Assembly: GCA_903838565.1 (NCBI GenBank)
Contig: CAILZB010000060.1
Location: 278,845 to 342,844 of the forward strand
DNA length: 64,000 bases
From: an uncultured beta proteobacterium
GTDB taxonomy: Bacteria; Pseudomonadota; Gammaproteobacteria; Burkholderiales; Burkholderiaceae_C
Direction of reading: 5' to 3'
The notes under the pieces were generated by a model. The model ran no database searches, was not told the origin of the DNA, and saw nothing but the letters and a program-made list of their open reading frames with translations. The translations under genes were made by a program, and so were the position numbers. The first letter of the stretch is position 1; each line of letters opens with the position of its first letter. Shown in pieces: positions 45,533 through 54,321 of the stretch.

Positions 45533-47062
45533 ATGTCCAACGCCTCCACCATCGCCACCGAAGTTGACCAGTTGCTGCAACGCCTGGGTGTGCCGCGCAG
45601 CGCCTACCAGGGTGGCGACCTCACGGTCGGTTCGCCACTCAGCGGCCTGCCCATAGCCGCTGTGACCCAAACCACGCCACAGGAAGCCACGACAGCGATT
45701 GCCCGGGCCCACGCCGCCTATCTGGCGTGGCGCAACGTGCCGGCGCCGCGCCGCGGTGAGCTGGTGCGCCTGTTGGGCGAGGAACTGCGCGCGGCCAAGG
45801 CCGATCTGGGCCTGCTGGTGACGCTGGAAGCCGGCAAGGTCGGCTCCGAAGGCGCAGGCGAAGTGCAGGAAATGATCGACATCTGCGACTTTGCCGTGGG
45901 CCTGTCGCGCCAGCTCTATGGCTGCACCATGGCGACCGAACGCGCCGAGCACCGCATGATGGAAACCTGGCATCCGCTGGGCGTCTGCGGTGTGATCTCG
46001 GCCTTCAATTTTCCGGTGGCGGTGTGGAGCTGGAACGCGGCACTGGCCCTGGTCTGCGGCGACGCCGTGGTCTGGAAGCCTTCGGAAAAAACCCCGCTCA
46101 CGGCCCTGGCGACGCTGGCCATTGCGCAGCGCGCGCTGGCGCGTTTCGGCGACGCACCCAAGGGCCTGCTGGAGCTGTTGATCGGCCAACGCGACATCGG
46201 CGAACTGCTGGTGGACGACCCCCTTGTCGCCGTGCTGTCGGCCACGGGGTCGACAGCCATGGGACGCCAGGTGGCGCCGCGCTTGGCGGCGCGCTTCGCC
46301 CGCGCCATCCTCGAGCTTGGTGGCAACAACGCAGCCATCGTCGCGCCGTCCGCCGACCTCGACCTGGCGCTGCGCGGTATCGCCTTTGCCGCCATGGGCA
46401 CGGCGGGGCAACGTTGCACCACGCTGCGCCGCCTGTTCGTGCACGCCAGCATCTACGACACCCTGGTGCCGCGCCTGACCAAGGTCTACGCCAATGTGCA
46501 GGTCGGCGACCCGCGCGCGGCCGGCACGCTGGTGGGGCCGCTGATCGACCGCGCGGCTTTCGAGGGCATGCAAAAGGCGCTGCAGGAAAGCCTGGCGCTG
46601 GGCGCCACGGTGCACGGCGGCGAGCGCGTCGCTGGCATCGCCGGCGACAACGCGTATTACGTGCGACCGGCGCTGGTCGAACTCAAGGCCCATGCCGGTC
46701 CGGTGCTACGTGAGACCTTCGCCCCCATCCTCTATGTCGTGCGCTACGAGTCGCTGGACCAGGCCCTGGAATGGCACAACGCCGTCGGCGCCGGGCTGTC
46801 TTCGTCGATCTTCACGCTCAATGTGCGCGAGGCCGAACGCTTCATGTCCGCCGCCGGCTCGGACTGCGGCATTGCGAATGTCAACATCGGCCCCAGCGGT
46901 GCGGAAATCGGCGGCGCCTTTGGTGGCGAGAAGGAAACCGGTGGCGGGCGCGAAGCCGGGTCGGACGCCTGGAAGGCCTATATGCGCCGCGCCACCAACA
47001 CCATCAACTACTCCACGGCGCTGCCCCTGGCGCAGGGCGTGACCTTCGACATCGGGGACTGA
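45533..47062 (+). CDS. ALDH7-family semialdehyde dehydrogenase (AmaB/AASADH-like)
   Basis: A 509-residue NAD-dependent aldehyde dehydrogenase. The order FNFPVAVWSWNAALALVCGD, VVWKPSEKTP, ELGGNN (catalytic Glu) and GQRCTT (catalytic Cys) is that of ALDH7/antiquitin-type enzymes. These oxidise alpha-aminoadipate semialdehyde (in equilibrium with piperideine-6-carboxylate) in lysine and pipecolate breakdown. It is followed by a ThDP enzyme after 3 bases and controlled by a divergent LysR. The oxidase operon nearby could supply its substrate (inference). Confidence 0.85.
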   Translation: MSNASTIATEVDQLLQRLGVPRSAYQGGDLTVGSPLSGLPIAAVTQTTPQEATTAIARAHAAYLAWRNVPAPRRGELVRLLGEELRAAKADLGLLVTLEAGKVGSEGAGEVQEMIDICDFAVGLSRQLYGCTMATERAEHRMMETWHPLGVCGVISAFNFPVAVWSWNAALALVCGDAVVWKPSEKTPLTALATLAIAQRALARFGDAPKGLLELLIGQRDIGELLVDDPLVAVLSATGSTAMGRQVAPRLAARFARAILELGGNNAAIVAPSADLDLALRGIAFAAMGTAGQRCTTLRRLFVHASIYDTLVPRLTKVYANVQVGDPRAAGTLVGPLIDRAAFEGMQKALQESLALGATVHGGERVAGIAGDNAYYVRPALVELKAHAGPVLRETFAPILYVVRYESLDQALEWHNAVGAGLSSSIFTLNVREAERFMSAAGSDCGIANVNIGPSGAEIGGAFGGEKETGGGREAGSDAWKAYMRRATNTINYSTALPLAQGVTFDIGD

Positions 47063-47065
47063 GCC

Positions 47066-48754
47066 GTGCACGCCATTGCCGCACGCAGCGGCGGCCAGAT
47101 CCTGGTCGACCAGCTGCTATTGCACGGCGTGGAACAGCTGTTCTGCGTCCCCGGAGAAAGCTTTCTGGCGGTGCTCGACGCGCTGCACGACGCTCCAATA
47201 GCTGTCACCGTGTGTCGCCAGGAAGGCGGCGCTGCCATGATGGCCGAGGCCCAGGGCAAACTCACCGGGCGACCCGGCGTGTGCTTTGTCACGCGCGGAC
47301 CCGGCGCCACCAACGCCGCGGCCGGCGTGCACATCGCGCAGCAGGACTCCACGCCCCTGCTGCTGTTCGTGGGCCAGGTGGCGCGCGGCGCGCTCGGGCG
47401 CGAGGCGTTCCAGGAGCTCGATTACGGCGCGGTGTTCGGCAGCATGGCCAAGTGGGTGGTGCAGGTCGACGACCCGGCGCGCCTGCCCGAGCTGGTGTCG
47501 CGCGCCTTCCACGTCGCCAGCTCCGGGCGGCCCGGTCCCGTGGTGATTGCGCTGCCGGAAGACATGCTGACAGAACTGGCCGTGGTGGCCGACGCGCTGC
47601 CTTACGCGGTGACTGAAACCTTTCCCGGTGCCGGCCAACTGGCCGAACTGCACCAGCGTCTGGCGCAGGCGCAGCGCCCCTTCGTGATCCTGGGCGGCAG
47701 CCGTTGGTCACAGGAAGCGGTGCAGCAGTTCACCGGTTTTGCACAGCGTTATGCACTGCCTGTGGCCTGCTCGTTTCGGCGCCAGATGCTGTTTTCCGCC
47801 GAGCACCCATGCTACGCCGGCGACCTGGGCTTGGGCGTGAACCCCAAGCTGCTGGCCCGCATCCGGGCCTCGGACCTGCTGATCCTGGTCGGTGGGCGCC
47901 TGTCCGAAGTGCCGTCCCAGGGCTATGAGCTGCTGGACATCCCCACACCGCAGCAGACCCTGGTGCACGTGCACGCCGACGCCGACGAACTGGGCAAGCT
48001 GTACCGTGCCGCTCAATCTATTCACGCCACGCCCCGCGCTTTTGCGCAGGCGCTGTCCACGTCAGCACCGCCAGCCCCGGTCGCCTGGGCCACAGAGACG
48101 GCGCAGGCGCATGCGGATTACCTGCGCTGGAGCGACCCGGCGCCGATACGAATTCCAGGGCCGCTGCAAATGGGTGAAGTGATGCAGCACCTGCGCGAGG
48201 TCCTGCCGGCCGACACGATTTTTTGCAACGGTGCGGGCAACTTCGCCACTTGGGTGCACCGGTTCTGGCCGTTTCGCGCCTGGGCCAGCCAGCTGGCGCC
48301 GACCAGTGGCTCCATGGGCTACGGACTGCCCGCAGGCGTGGGCGCGAAACGCATGTGGCCGCAGCGCGAGGTGGTGGTGTTTGCCGGTGACGGCGACTTC
48401 CTGATGCACGGCCAGGAGTTCGCCACCGCGGTGCAATACGGTCTGCCCATCCTGGTGGTGCTGCTGGACAACGCCATGTACGGCACGATCCGCATGCACC
48501 AGGAGCGCGAGTACCCGGGGCGCGTCAGCGGCACCCAGCTGAAGAACCCCGACTTCTGCGCCTACGCCATCGCCTTTGGCGGCCACGGCGAGCGCGTCGT
48601 GAACACCGAGGCGTTCGCTCCGGCCCTGGCGCGCGCCCGCGCCAGCGGCAAACCGGCCATCCTGCATTGCCTGCTGGACCCGCAGGCGATCACGCCCTCG
48701 GGCACGCTGCAAGGCCTGCGCGATGCAGCGTTGAAGGCGCAGGCAGGCGGTTGA
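47066..48754 (+). CDS. Thiamine-diphosphate enzyme, acetolactate-synthase-like
   Basis: A 562-residue ThDP-dependent enzyme. The N-terminal PYR domain has the cofactor-activating glutamate (RQEGGAAMMAEAQGK, Glu53). The central domain is Rossmann-like. The C-terminal PP domain has GDGDFLMHGQEFATAV and then DN about 25 residues on. It resembles biosynthetic acetolactate synthase large subunits and benzoylformate or 2-oxo-acid decarboxylases. It has no regulatory-subunit gene beside it, which favours a catabolic decarboxylase or lyase. The start is GTG 47066. Confidence 0.84.
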   Translation: MHAIAARSGGQILVDQLLLHGVEQLFCVPGESFLAVLDALHDAPIAVTVCRQEGGAAMMAEAQGKLTGRPGVCFVTRGPGATNAAAGVHIAQQDSTPLLLFVGQVARGALGREAFQELDYGAVFGSMAKWVVQVDDPARLPELVSRAFHVASSGRPGPVVIALPEDMLTELAVVADALPYAVTETFPGAGQLAELHQRLAQAQRPFVILGGSRWSQEAVQQFTGFAQRYALPVACSFRRQMLFSAEHPCYAGDLGLGVNPKLLARIRASDLLILVGGRLSEVPSQGYELLDIPTPQQTLVHVHADADELGKLYRAAQSIHATPRAFAQALSTSAPPAPVAWATETAQAHADYLRWSDPAPIRIPGPLQMGEVMQHLREVLPADTIFCNGAGNFATWVHRFWPFRAWASQLAPTSGSMGYGLPAGVGAKRMWPQREVVVFAGDGDFLMHGQEFATAVQYGLPILVVLLDNAMYGTIRMHQEREYPGRVSGTQLKNPDFCAYAIAFGGHGERVVNTEAFAPALARARASGKPAILHCLLDPQAITPSGTLQGLRDAALKAQAGG

Positions 48755-48761
48755 AGGGGCT

Positions 48762-49823
48762 TTAGCGCTCGATCGTCTTGTTCCAGCGCGCGTTCCAGGC
48801 GGGGCGGTTCGCGTTCACGGCGTCCCAGTCCAACGTCACGGCGTTCTTCATCCACTTGCTGATGTCGGCGACCTGGGCCACGCCTTCACCCACGACCGGG
48901 GCCTTGGGATTGGTGGGGATCTGAGCGCCGAACTGCAGCACGTTGGCCTGGGCCAGCGGGCTCAGGATGAATTCGGCCAGCTTTTGCGACAGCTCGGGTT
49001 CGCTGTTCTTGGCGATCACGCATTGGCCGACCATCAGCACCACCGAGCCTTCCTTGGGCTGGGCGTATTCCACCGGAATGCCCTTGGCCTTGAGCGCGGC
49101 CACCGAGGTCGGCGTCAGCGGGAACAGCGCGGCTTCGCCGGTCTGCACCATCTCGGAAATCTTGGCCGAACTCGGGATGTACTCCAGCACGTTCGGGCCG
49201 ATGGTGGTGGGCCAGGCCTTGAAGCCGGGCTCGACGTTCTTGTCGGTGCCGCCCTGGATGCGGTTGAACATCAGGAAACCGTGCAGGCCGAAGGACGATG
49301 AAGACATCGACTGGAACACCACCTTGCCCTTGAACTTGGGGTCGGCCAGATCCATCCACGAGGTTGGCGGCGCCCAGCCTTTTTCCGTGAACATCTTCTT
49401 GTTGTAGGCCAGGCCCGTCATGCCCAGGCTCACGCCGCTGGCCATGTCGCCCTTGAAGCGGGCCGCGGGGTAGATGTCGTTGAGCGCGGCGCTGGGGCGC
49501 TGCCTTTCGCACAGTCCCATGCCGATGGCGCGCACCATGATGCCGTCGTCCAGAAACATGACATGCATCTGCGGTTTGTCCTTGTTCGCCTGCGCTTTGG
49601 CCAGGATGTCGGAGGAAGTGCCGGGCACGACCACGACCTTGACGTTGTTCGCCTTCTCGAAGGCCGGGAACGCGTACTGCGTGTAGGCCTTCTCCATGGT
49701 GCCACCGTTCATGCCGATGTACAGGGTCTTGGTCTGGGCGCTGACGCTGCCTGCGCAGAGCAGAGCGGCGCTGGCAACGGCGCCGAGAAGCGCGTGGCGC
49801 AGGGGGGTAGGGAAGCGGGTCAT
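48762..49823 (-). CDS. ABC transporter substrate-binding protein, polyamine/opine type
   Basis: A 353-residue periplasmic SBP with signal peptide (ALLGAVASAALLCAGSVSAQ). It has the fold of the spermidine/putrescine-iron group (MNGGTMEKAYTQYAFPAFEK and VVPGTSSDILAKAQANKDKP). It is the last gene of the minus-strand operon that starts with the ATPase at 55391. It converges with the ThDP gene with only 7 bases between stops. Confidence 0.9.
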   Translation of the reverse strand: MTRFPTPLRHALLGAVASAALLCAGSVSAQTKTLYIGMNGGTMEKAYTQYAFPAFEKANNVKVVVVPGTSSDILAKAQANKDKPQMHVMFLDDGIMVRAIGMGLCERQRPSAALNDIYPAARFKGDMASGVSLGMTGLAYNKKMFTEKGWAPPTSWMDLADPKFKGKVVFQSMSSSSFGLHGFLMFNRIQGGTDKNVEPGFKAWPTTIGPNVLEYIPSSAKISEMVQTGEAALFPLTPTSVAALKAKGIPVEYAQPKEGSVVLMVGQCVIAKNSEPELSQKLAEFILSPLAQANVLQFGAQIPTNPKAPVVGEGVAQVADISKWMKNAVTLDWDAVNANRPAWNARWNKTIER

Positions 49824-49835
49824 GGTGTCTTCCTT

Positions 49836-51005
49836 TCAAGGGTGGAGGGGAACGGGAAACGGAACATCTTGATTCGTCAAAAGGCTGCTGGCGCTGCGGA
49901 AACGGTCCACGGCAAACGCGGCTAAGGGTGTGCGGCTGCGGCCGTCGCGCGCCAGTTCGGCCAGCACCTCGCCGGCGGCCGGCCCGATCTGAAAACCGGC
50001 GCCGGAAAAGCCGAAGCCGTGGATCAGCCCCGGGGTGGTGGAACTCTTCCCCAGCACCGGCTGGCGGTCCGGCATATTGCCTTCGGTGCCGCTCCAGGTT
50101 CGGATGAAATGCGCGTGGCGCAGCGCCGGCAACAGCGCCACGGCCTGGCGCGACAGCTCGGCCAGGGCACCGCGTTCGGAACGGGCCCGGTCGGCGTCCA
50201 GTGCCACACCAGCGCCGCCCCCCAGCACCAGGTTGCCGCGCGCCACCTGGCGGCAGTAGATGCCGCCGCCTTCCACGCCCAGACTCCAGTCCAGGAAATG
50301 CGGCAGCGGTTCGGTCACGGCCATCGCCGGGTGGCCTGACTGCAGAGGCACAGCCTCACCGAATTGCGCGGCAAGTGTGCCGGCCCAGGCACCGGCGCAA
50401 TTGAGCAGGATGGGCGCCTGAATCTGCAGCGCCGACCCCGAGCGCAGCCAGAAATGCGCGCCATCGTGCGTCACTTCGTCCACCGGGCTGTGCTCGAAGA
50501 TCTGCGCGCCGGCGCGCCTGGCTGCCTGGGCGAAAGCCGGTGACACGAGTCGTGGATTCGCCTGCCCGTCCTCGGGGCAGAGCGAGCCGCCCACGGCGTT
50601 CGCGCCCAGCCAGCCGCAGCGCTGGCGCAGTTGCGCCGTGGAAAACAACTCCAGCCCGAGGTCGAAATCGCGGCTCATCGCCTGGTACTGTTCCAGCGAC
50701 TCCAGTTCGGCCGCGCTGCGCGCGATCTTGAAGTGGCCGCTGCGCTGGTATTCGCCGTCGATGCCGATGCGCTGCGGCAGTTCGGCCCAGATGGCGTGGG
50801 CGCGCTGCGCCAGCGGCAACTGGCACAGGGCCCGTCCCTGGCGCCGCACGCCGCCGAAGTTGACCCCGCTGGAGCGCGAGCCGCACAGGTCGCGCTCCAG
50901 CAGCAGCACCTGCAGGCCCATGCGGCGCAAGGCCAGCGCCGCGGAACTGCCGACAATGCCGCCGCCTACGATGGCAACATCGGTCTGGATCTGCTGCATC
51001 GTCAT
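49836..51005 (-). CDS. FAD oxidase subunit of an HcnABC/opine-oxidase-like dehydrogenase (HcnC-like)
   Basis: A 389-residue DadA-type flavoprotein. The FAD motif VGGGIVGSSAALALRRMG lies at the N-terminus and the C-terminal FAD-contact segment is GLIHGFGFSGAGFQIGPA. It corresponds to the catalytic (beta) subunit of hydrogen-cyanide synthase, D-hydroxyproline dehydrogenase or octopine/nopaline oxidase. ATG 51005 overlaps the stop of the partner subunit (ATGA); the longer open frame upstream is a shadow. Confidence 0.86.
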   Translation of the reverse strand: MTMQQIQTDVAIVGGGIVGSSAALALRRMGLQVLLLERDLCGSRSSGVNFGGVRRQGRALCQLPLAQRAHAIWAELPQRIGIDGEYQRSGHFKIARSAAELESLEQYQAMSRDFDLGLELFSTAQLRQRCGWLGANAVGGSLCPEDGQANPRLVSPAFAQAARRAGAQIFEHSPVDEVTHDGAHFWLRSGSALQIQAPILLNCAGAWAGTLAAQFGEAVPLQSGHPAMAVTEPLPHFLDWSLGVEGGGIYCRQVARGNLVLGGGAGVALDADRARSERGALAELSRQAVALLPALRHAHFIRTWSGTEGNMPDRQPVLGKSSTTPGLIHGFGFSGAGFQIGPAAGEVLAELARDGRSRTPLAAFAVDRFRSASSLLTNQDVPFPVPLHP

Positions 51006-52378
51006 GGCGGGTCCGGAGTCTGCAGCAAATGGATGGGTATCGGCTTGATCGGTGCCTGAGCGCGCAAGCGCCCCACCTGCTCCAGGGACTGACCAGTGGC
51101 GTGCGCCAGGATCTCGGCCGCCGCGACGCCGCACATGCGGCCCTGGCAGCGGCCCATGCCGACGCGCGACAAGGCCTTGAGGCGGTTCATCTCCTTCGCG
51201 CCACCCTCGTGCACGGTGCGGCGCAGATCCCCCGCGGTGATGTGCTCGCAGCGGCACACCACCAGTTCATCCGGCGCCTGCGCGGCCCAGTTTTCTGGAA
51301 ACGGAAAGGCGCGCTCCAGACCGGCTCGAAAGCGCTGCAAATGCTTCAGCTTGCCTTGCAGCCAGCGGGCCCGCGCAGCGTCCACGCTCACGCCCTTGTC
51401 TGCCAGCAGCGTCAGCGCTGCCAACTCGCCGGCCCACTCGGCCGCGTCCGCACCCATGATGCCGGCGCCGTCGCCTGCCAGGTACACGCCGGCGACGCTG
51501 GAGCGTCCCGCCGCGTCGCGCTGTGGCAGGTGGGCGCGCTGTTGCGGCTCCCAGGTGAAGCGGCAACCCAGCAGGTCGGCCAGCTGGGTTTCCGGTCGCA
51601 ATGCATGGCCCATGCCCACGGCGTTGCAGTCCAGTTGGCGCTCTTGCTGGCCGTCGTGCCAGACCACGGCGCGCACACGCGCCTGACCCAGCAGCCGCAA
51701 GGGTCGCACGCCGCTGTGCAGCGCCACGCCATGGGCGCGCAGCCAGGCGACGAAGTACAGGCCTTTGGCCAGCACTGCAGGCTGGGTCAGCAGGCCCGGC
51801 AATGCCGCCACTTGGTCGGAAAGACGGCTCGTGTCCAGCACGGCCGCCACCTCGACGCCGGCGCGTGCGTACTGCCAGGCGATGAGGTAGAGCAGGGGCC
51901 CCGTGCCCATGAAGACGACGCGCTGTCCGATGGCGACGCCCTGGAATTTCAGCGCCACCTGCGCGCCGCCCAAGCTGTAGACGCCAGGCAGTGTCCAGCC
52001 CGGAACCGGCAGGATGCCGTCCGTGGCGCCGGTGGCGACGATCAGCTGGCGGTAGGGCTGTTGGTGCGTGGTCTGGCTGTGTCCCTGCATCACGTCGAGT
52101 GCACCGCCCTGGGCGTTCCACACCAGGCTGTCGGGGTGGTAGTCCACGCTGTGCAGCAGGTTTTCGGCCGCGGCGTGCAGCTTGCTGGCGCGTCCCGCTT
52201 CAAAGCCGTACAGCACCTTTGCCGGGCGCTGAAAGTTCTCCGGCGGACGGCGGTAGATCTGGCCTCCGGCGCGCGCCGCTTCGTCCAGCAGCACGGGGCG
52301 CAGTCCATGGGCTACCAGGGTCTGCGCGGCGCGCACCCCGGCCGGTCCGGCGCCGACGATGACGGGTTGCAGACTCAT
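51002..52378 (-). CDS. FAD/NAD(P)-binding subunit of an HcnABC/opine-oxidase-like dehydrogenase (HcnB-like)
   Basis: A 458-residue protein. MSLQPVIVGAGPAGVRAAQT is the dinucleotide-binding start, followed by a second nucleotide fold and a C-terminal BFD-type [2Fe-2S] domain with cysteines in CRCEH and CQGRMC. It corresponds to the alpha subunit of heterotrimeric amino-acid or opine dehydrogenases. The start Met 52378 overlaps the [2Fe-2S] subunit stop by four bases. All three subunits are translationally coupled. Confidence 0.87.
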   Translation of the reverse strand: MSLQPVIVGAGPAGVRAAQTLVAHGLRPVLLDEAARAGGQIYRRPPENFQRPAKVLYGFEAGRASKLHAAAENLLHSVDYHPDSLVWNAQGGALDVMQGHSQTTHQQPYRQLIVATGATDGILPVPGWTLPGVYSLGGAQVALKFQGVAIGQRVVFMGTGPLLYLIAWQYARAGVEVAAVLDTSRLSDQVAALPGLLTQPAVLAKGLYFVAWLRAHGVALHSGVRPLRLLGQARVRAVVWHDGQQERQLDCNAVGMGHALRPETQLADLLGCRFTWEPQQRAHLPQRDAAGRSSVAGVYLAGDGAGIMGADAAEWAGELAALTLLADKGVSVDAARARWLQGKLKHLQRFRAGLERAFPFPENWAAQAPDELVVCRCEHITAGDLRRTVHEGGAKEMNRLKALSRVGMGRCQGRMCGVAAAEILAHATGQSLEQVGRLRAQAPIKPIPIHLLQTPDPP

Positions 52379-52677
52379 GCGGCAAGGCCCGCGCTGAGCA
52401 ACGCCATGCCGGGCGCGATAGAGGTGGAACACGCGCGCAGGCGTTCGCCCGTGGCGGTCTGCATCCAGCAGTCCTGACACGCGCCCATCAGACAAAAACC
52501 GGCGCGCGGCGCACCGCTGAATTCGTTGCGCCGCAATTGGCTGCTCTGCGTGAGCACGGCGGTGAGCACGGTGTCTCCTGCCAGCGCACTGGCCGGCTGG
52601 CCGTCGAGCGTGAAGTGCACGACCTCGCGGCGCTGTTCGGCGACGCGATGGAACAGAGGTTTGCTCTTGGCACTCAT
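52375..52677 (-). CDS. [2Fe-2S] subunit of an HcnABC/opine-oxidase-like dehydrogenase (HcnA-like)
   Basis: A 100-residue ferredoxin-like subunit. The C-terminal cysteine group FCLMGACQDCW plus the later Cys (LRACST) would bind a [2Fe-2S] cluster, and a DGQPASALAGDTVLTAVL segment precedes it. This matches the small subunit of hydrogen-cyanide synthase or D-hydroxyproline dehydrogenase. It is embedded between the permease and the alpha subunit, overlapping both by four bases. Confidence 0.86.
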   Translation of the reverse strand: MSAKSKPLFHRVAEQRREVVHFTLDGQPASALAGDTVLTAVLTQSSQLRRNEFSGAPRAGFCLMGACQDCWMQTATGERLRACSTSIAPGMALLSAGLAA

Positions 52678-53471
52678 GTATTTCGCCCAACCAGCACACG
52701 GTCCAGTCCGTAGACGCGGTCGAGCAGCAGCATGGCGCAGGCGGTCACGGCCACCATCAGCGCCGAGACGGCGGCCATCAGCGGGTCGATGGACTCGGTG
52801 GCGTACATGTACATGCGCACTGGCAGCGTCACGGTGCTGGGCGCGGTGACAAAGATCGACATCGTCACCTCGTCAAAGCTGTTGATAAACGCCAGCAGCC
52901 AGCCGCCGGTGACGCCGGGCAGGATCATGGGCAGGGTGATGCGCAGGAACACCGTGGCTTGGCTCGCGCCGAGCGAGAGCGCAGCCTGCTCGGCGCTGCG
53001 GTCAAAGCCCACCAGCGCCGCCACCACCAGACGCAGTGTGTAGGGCGTGATGATGAGGGCGTGCGCCAGGATCAGCCAGCCGAAACTGCCGCCCCCGCCG
53101 ACCACGGAAAACAGGCGCAGCAAGGCCACGCCCAGCACCAGGTGCGGAATGATCAGCGGCGACAGGAACAGGCCGTTCAGGAAGCCGCGACCGGCAAAAC
53201 TGTAGCGCGTGATCGCCATCCCTGCGGGAACGGCCAACAGCGTGGCCAGAGTGGATGAGGCCAGCGCCAGCCACAGGCTGTTCCAGAACGACTGCATGAA
53301 GTCCGGGTGCTCGAACACCGCGCGAAACCAGCGCAGCGAGAACTCGGTCGTGGGCAAGGTCAGCGTGTTCTCGGGCGTGAAGGCCACGATGCACACCACC
53401 AGCAGAGGCGCCAACATGAAGACGATGACCAGAGCGTTGAAGGCCAGCGCGATGGGTCCGTTCTTTCTCAT
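52674..53471 (-). CDS. ABC transporter permease, PotC type
   Basis: A 265-residue membrane protein with about six helices and an EAA loop (EQAALSLGASQATVFLRITLP). It is the second permease of a PotABCD-like importer. ATG 53471 lies 5 bases after the upstream permease stop; a longer TTG-started frame exists but overlaps that gene by 32 bases. Its end overlaps the [2Fe-2S] gene by four bases, tying uptake to oxidation. Confidence 0.9.
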   Translation of the reverse strand: MRKNGPIALAFNALVIVFMLAPLLVVCIVAFTPENTLTLPTTEFSLRWFRAVFEHPDFMQSFWNSLWLALASSTLATLLAVPAGMAITRYSFAGRGFLNGLFLSPLIIPHLVLGVALLRLFSVVGGGGSFGWLILAHALIITPYTLRLVVAALVGFDRSAEQAALSLGASQATVFLRITLPMILPGVTGGWLLAFINSFDEVTMSIFVTAPSTVTLPVRMYMYATESIDPLMAAVSALMVAVTACAMLLLDRVYGLDRVLVGRNT

Positions 53472-53475
53472 GGCT

Positions 53476-54321
53476 TCAACCAAGGGCTTTCTTGTAGCGG
53501 CCTTCAATCAGGCGGTTGTAGCTCAGCATCACCACCAGATTGGCCACCAGCAGTGTCAGCGCGATCGCCGCGCCCAGCGGCCAGTTGAGCTCGTGCAGGT
53601 ATTCGTCGTAGACCACGGTGGCGACCATCTTCAGGCGCCGTCCGCCCAGCAGTCCCGGAATGGCGAAGGCGCTTGCCGACAGTCCGAAGACGATCAGGCT
53701 GCCCGACAGGATGCCCGGCAGCACTTGGGGCAGCACGATGCGGCGCAGCGTGATGAAGGGCGTGGCCTGCAGCGAGAGCGCGGCGTTTTCCACGCCGGGG
53801 TCGAGCTTTTGCAGCGAGGTCCAGACCGGGATCACCATGAAGGGCAGCATCACGTGCACCAGGGCCACGACCACGGCGATCTCGGTGTAGAGCATCTTCA
53901 CCGGGCCTATGCCGAACAGCTTGTTCACCAGGCCTTCCGGTCCCAGCAGCAGGCTCCAGCCAAAGGCGCGCACCACCACCGACACCAGCAGCGGCGCCAG
54001 CACCACCAGCAGCAGGATGGAGCGCCAGGGCGCACCCATGCGGCTGAGCACATAGGCCTCGGGCGCGCCCACGAGCACGCAGATCAGCGTCACCAGACCC
54101 GAGATCCAGAAGGTACGCCAGAAGATGGCGTAGTAGTAATCGTCGGTGAACACATGCTGGAAATGTTCCAGCGTGAACTCGCCCGCCTTCACGCCGGTGA
54201 GTGGGTCGTAGGCATTGAACGACAGCACGGCGGTGAGCAGCAGGGGCACCAGCAGCAGGGCGGTGAACAGCGTCAGCGCCGGCGCCGAGAGCCACCAGGG
54301 CGTGGATTTTTTGACGCTCAT
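53476..54321 (-). CDS. ABC transporter permease, PotB type
   Basis: A 281-residue membrane protein with about six helices and the EAA-type loop ENAALSLQATPFITLRRIVLPQ. It is the first permease of the polyamine/opine-type importer. It overlaps the upstream ATPase end by four bases (ATGA). Confidence 0.91.
   Translation of the reverse strand: MSVKKSTPWWLSAPALTLFTALLLVPLLLTAVLSFNAYDPLTGVKAGEFTLEHFQHVFTDDYYYAIFWRTFWISGLVTLICVLVGAPEAYVLSRMGAPWRSILLLVVLAPLLVSVVVRAFGWSLLLGPEGLVNKLFGIGPVKMLYTEIAVVVALVHVMLPFMVIPVWTSLQKLDPGVENAALSLQATPFITLRRIVLPQVLPGILSGSLIVFGLSASAFAIPGLLGGRRLKMVATVVYDEYLHELNWPLGAAIALTLLVANLVVMLSYNRLIEGRYKKALG

Noticed and set aside
49836..51257. Longer start for the HcnC-like flavoprotein
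   Set aside because: The extra residues precede the FAD fingerprint and come from the overlapping HcnB-like coding sequence; ATG 51005 has the ATGA overlap typical of this operon.
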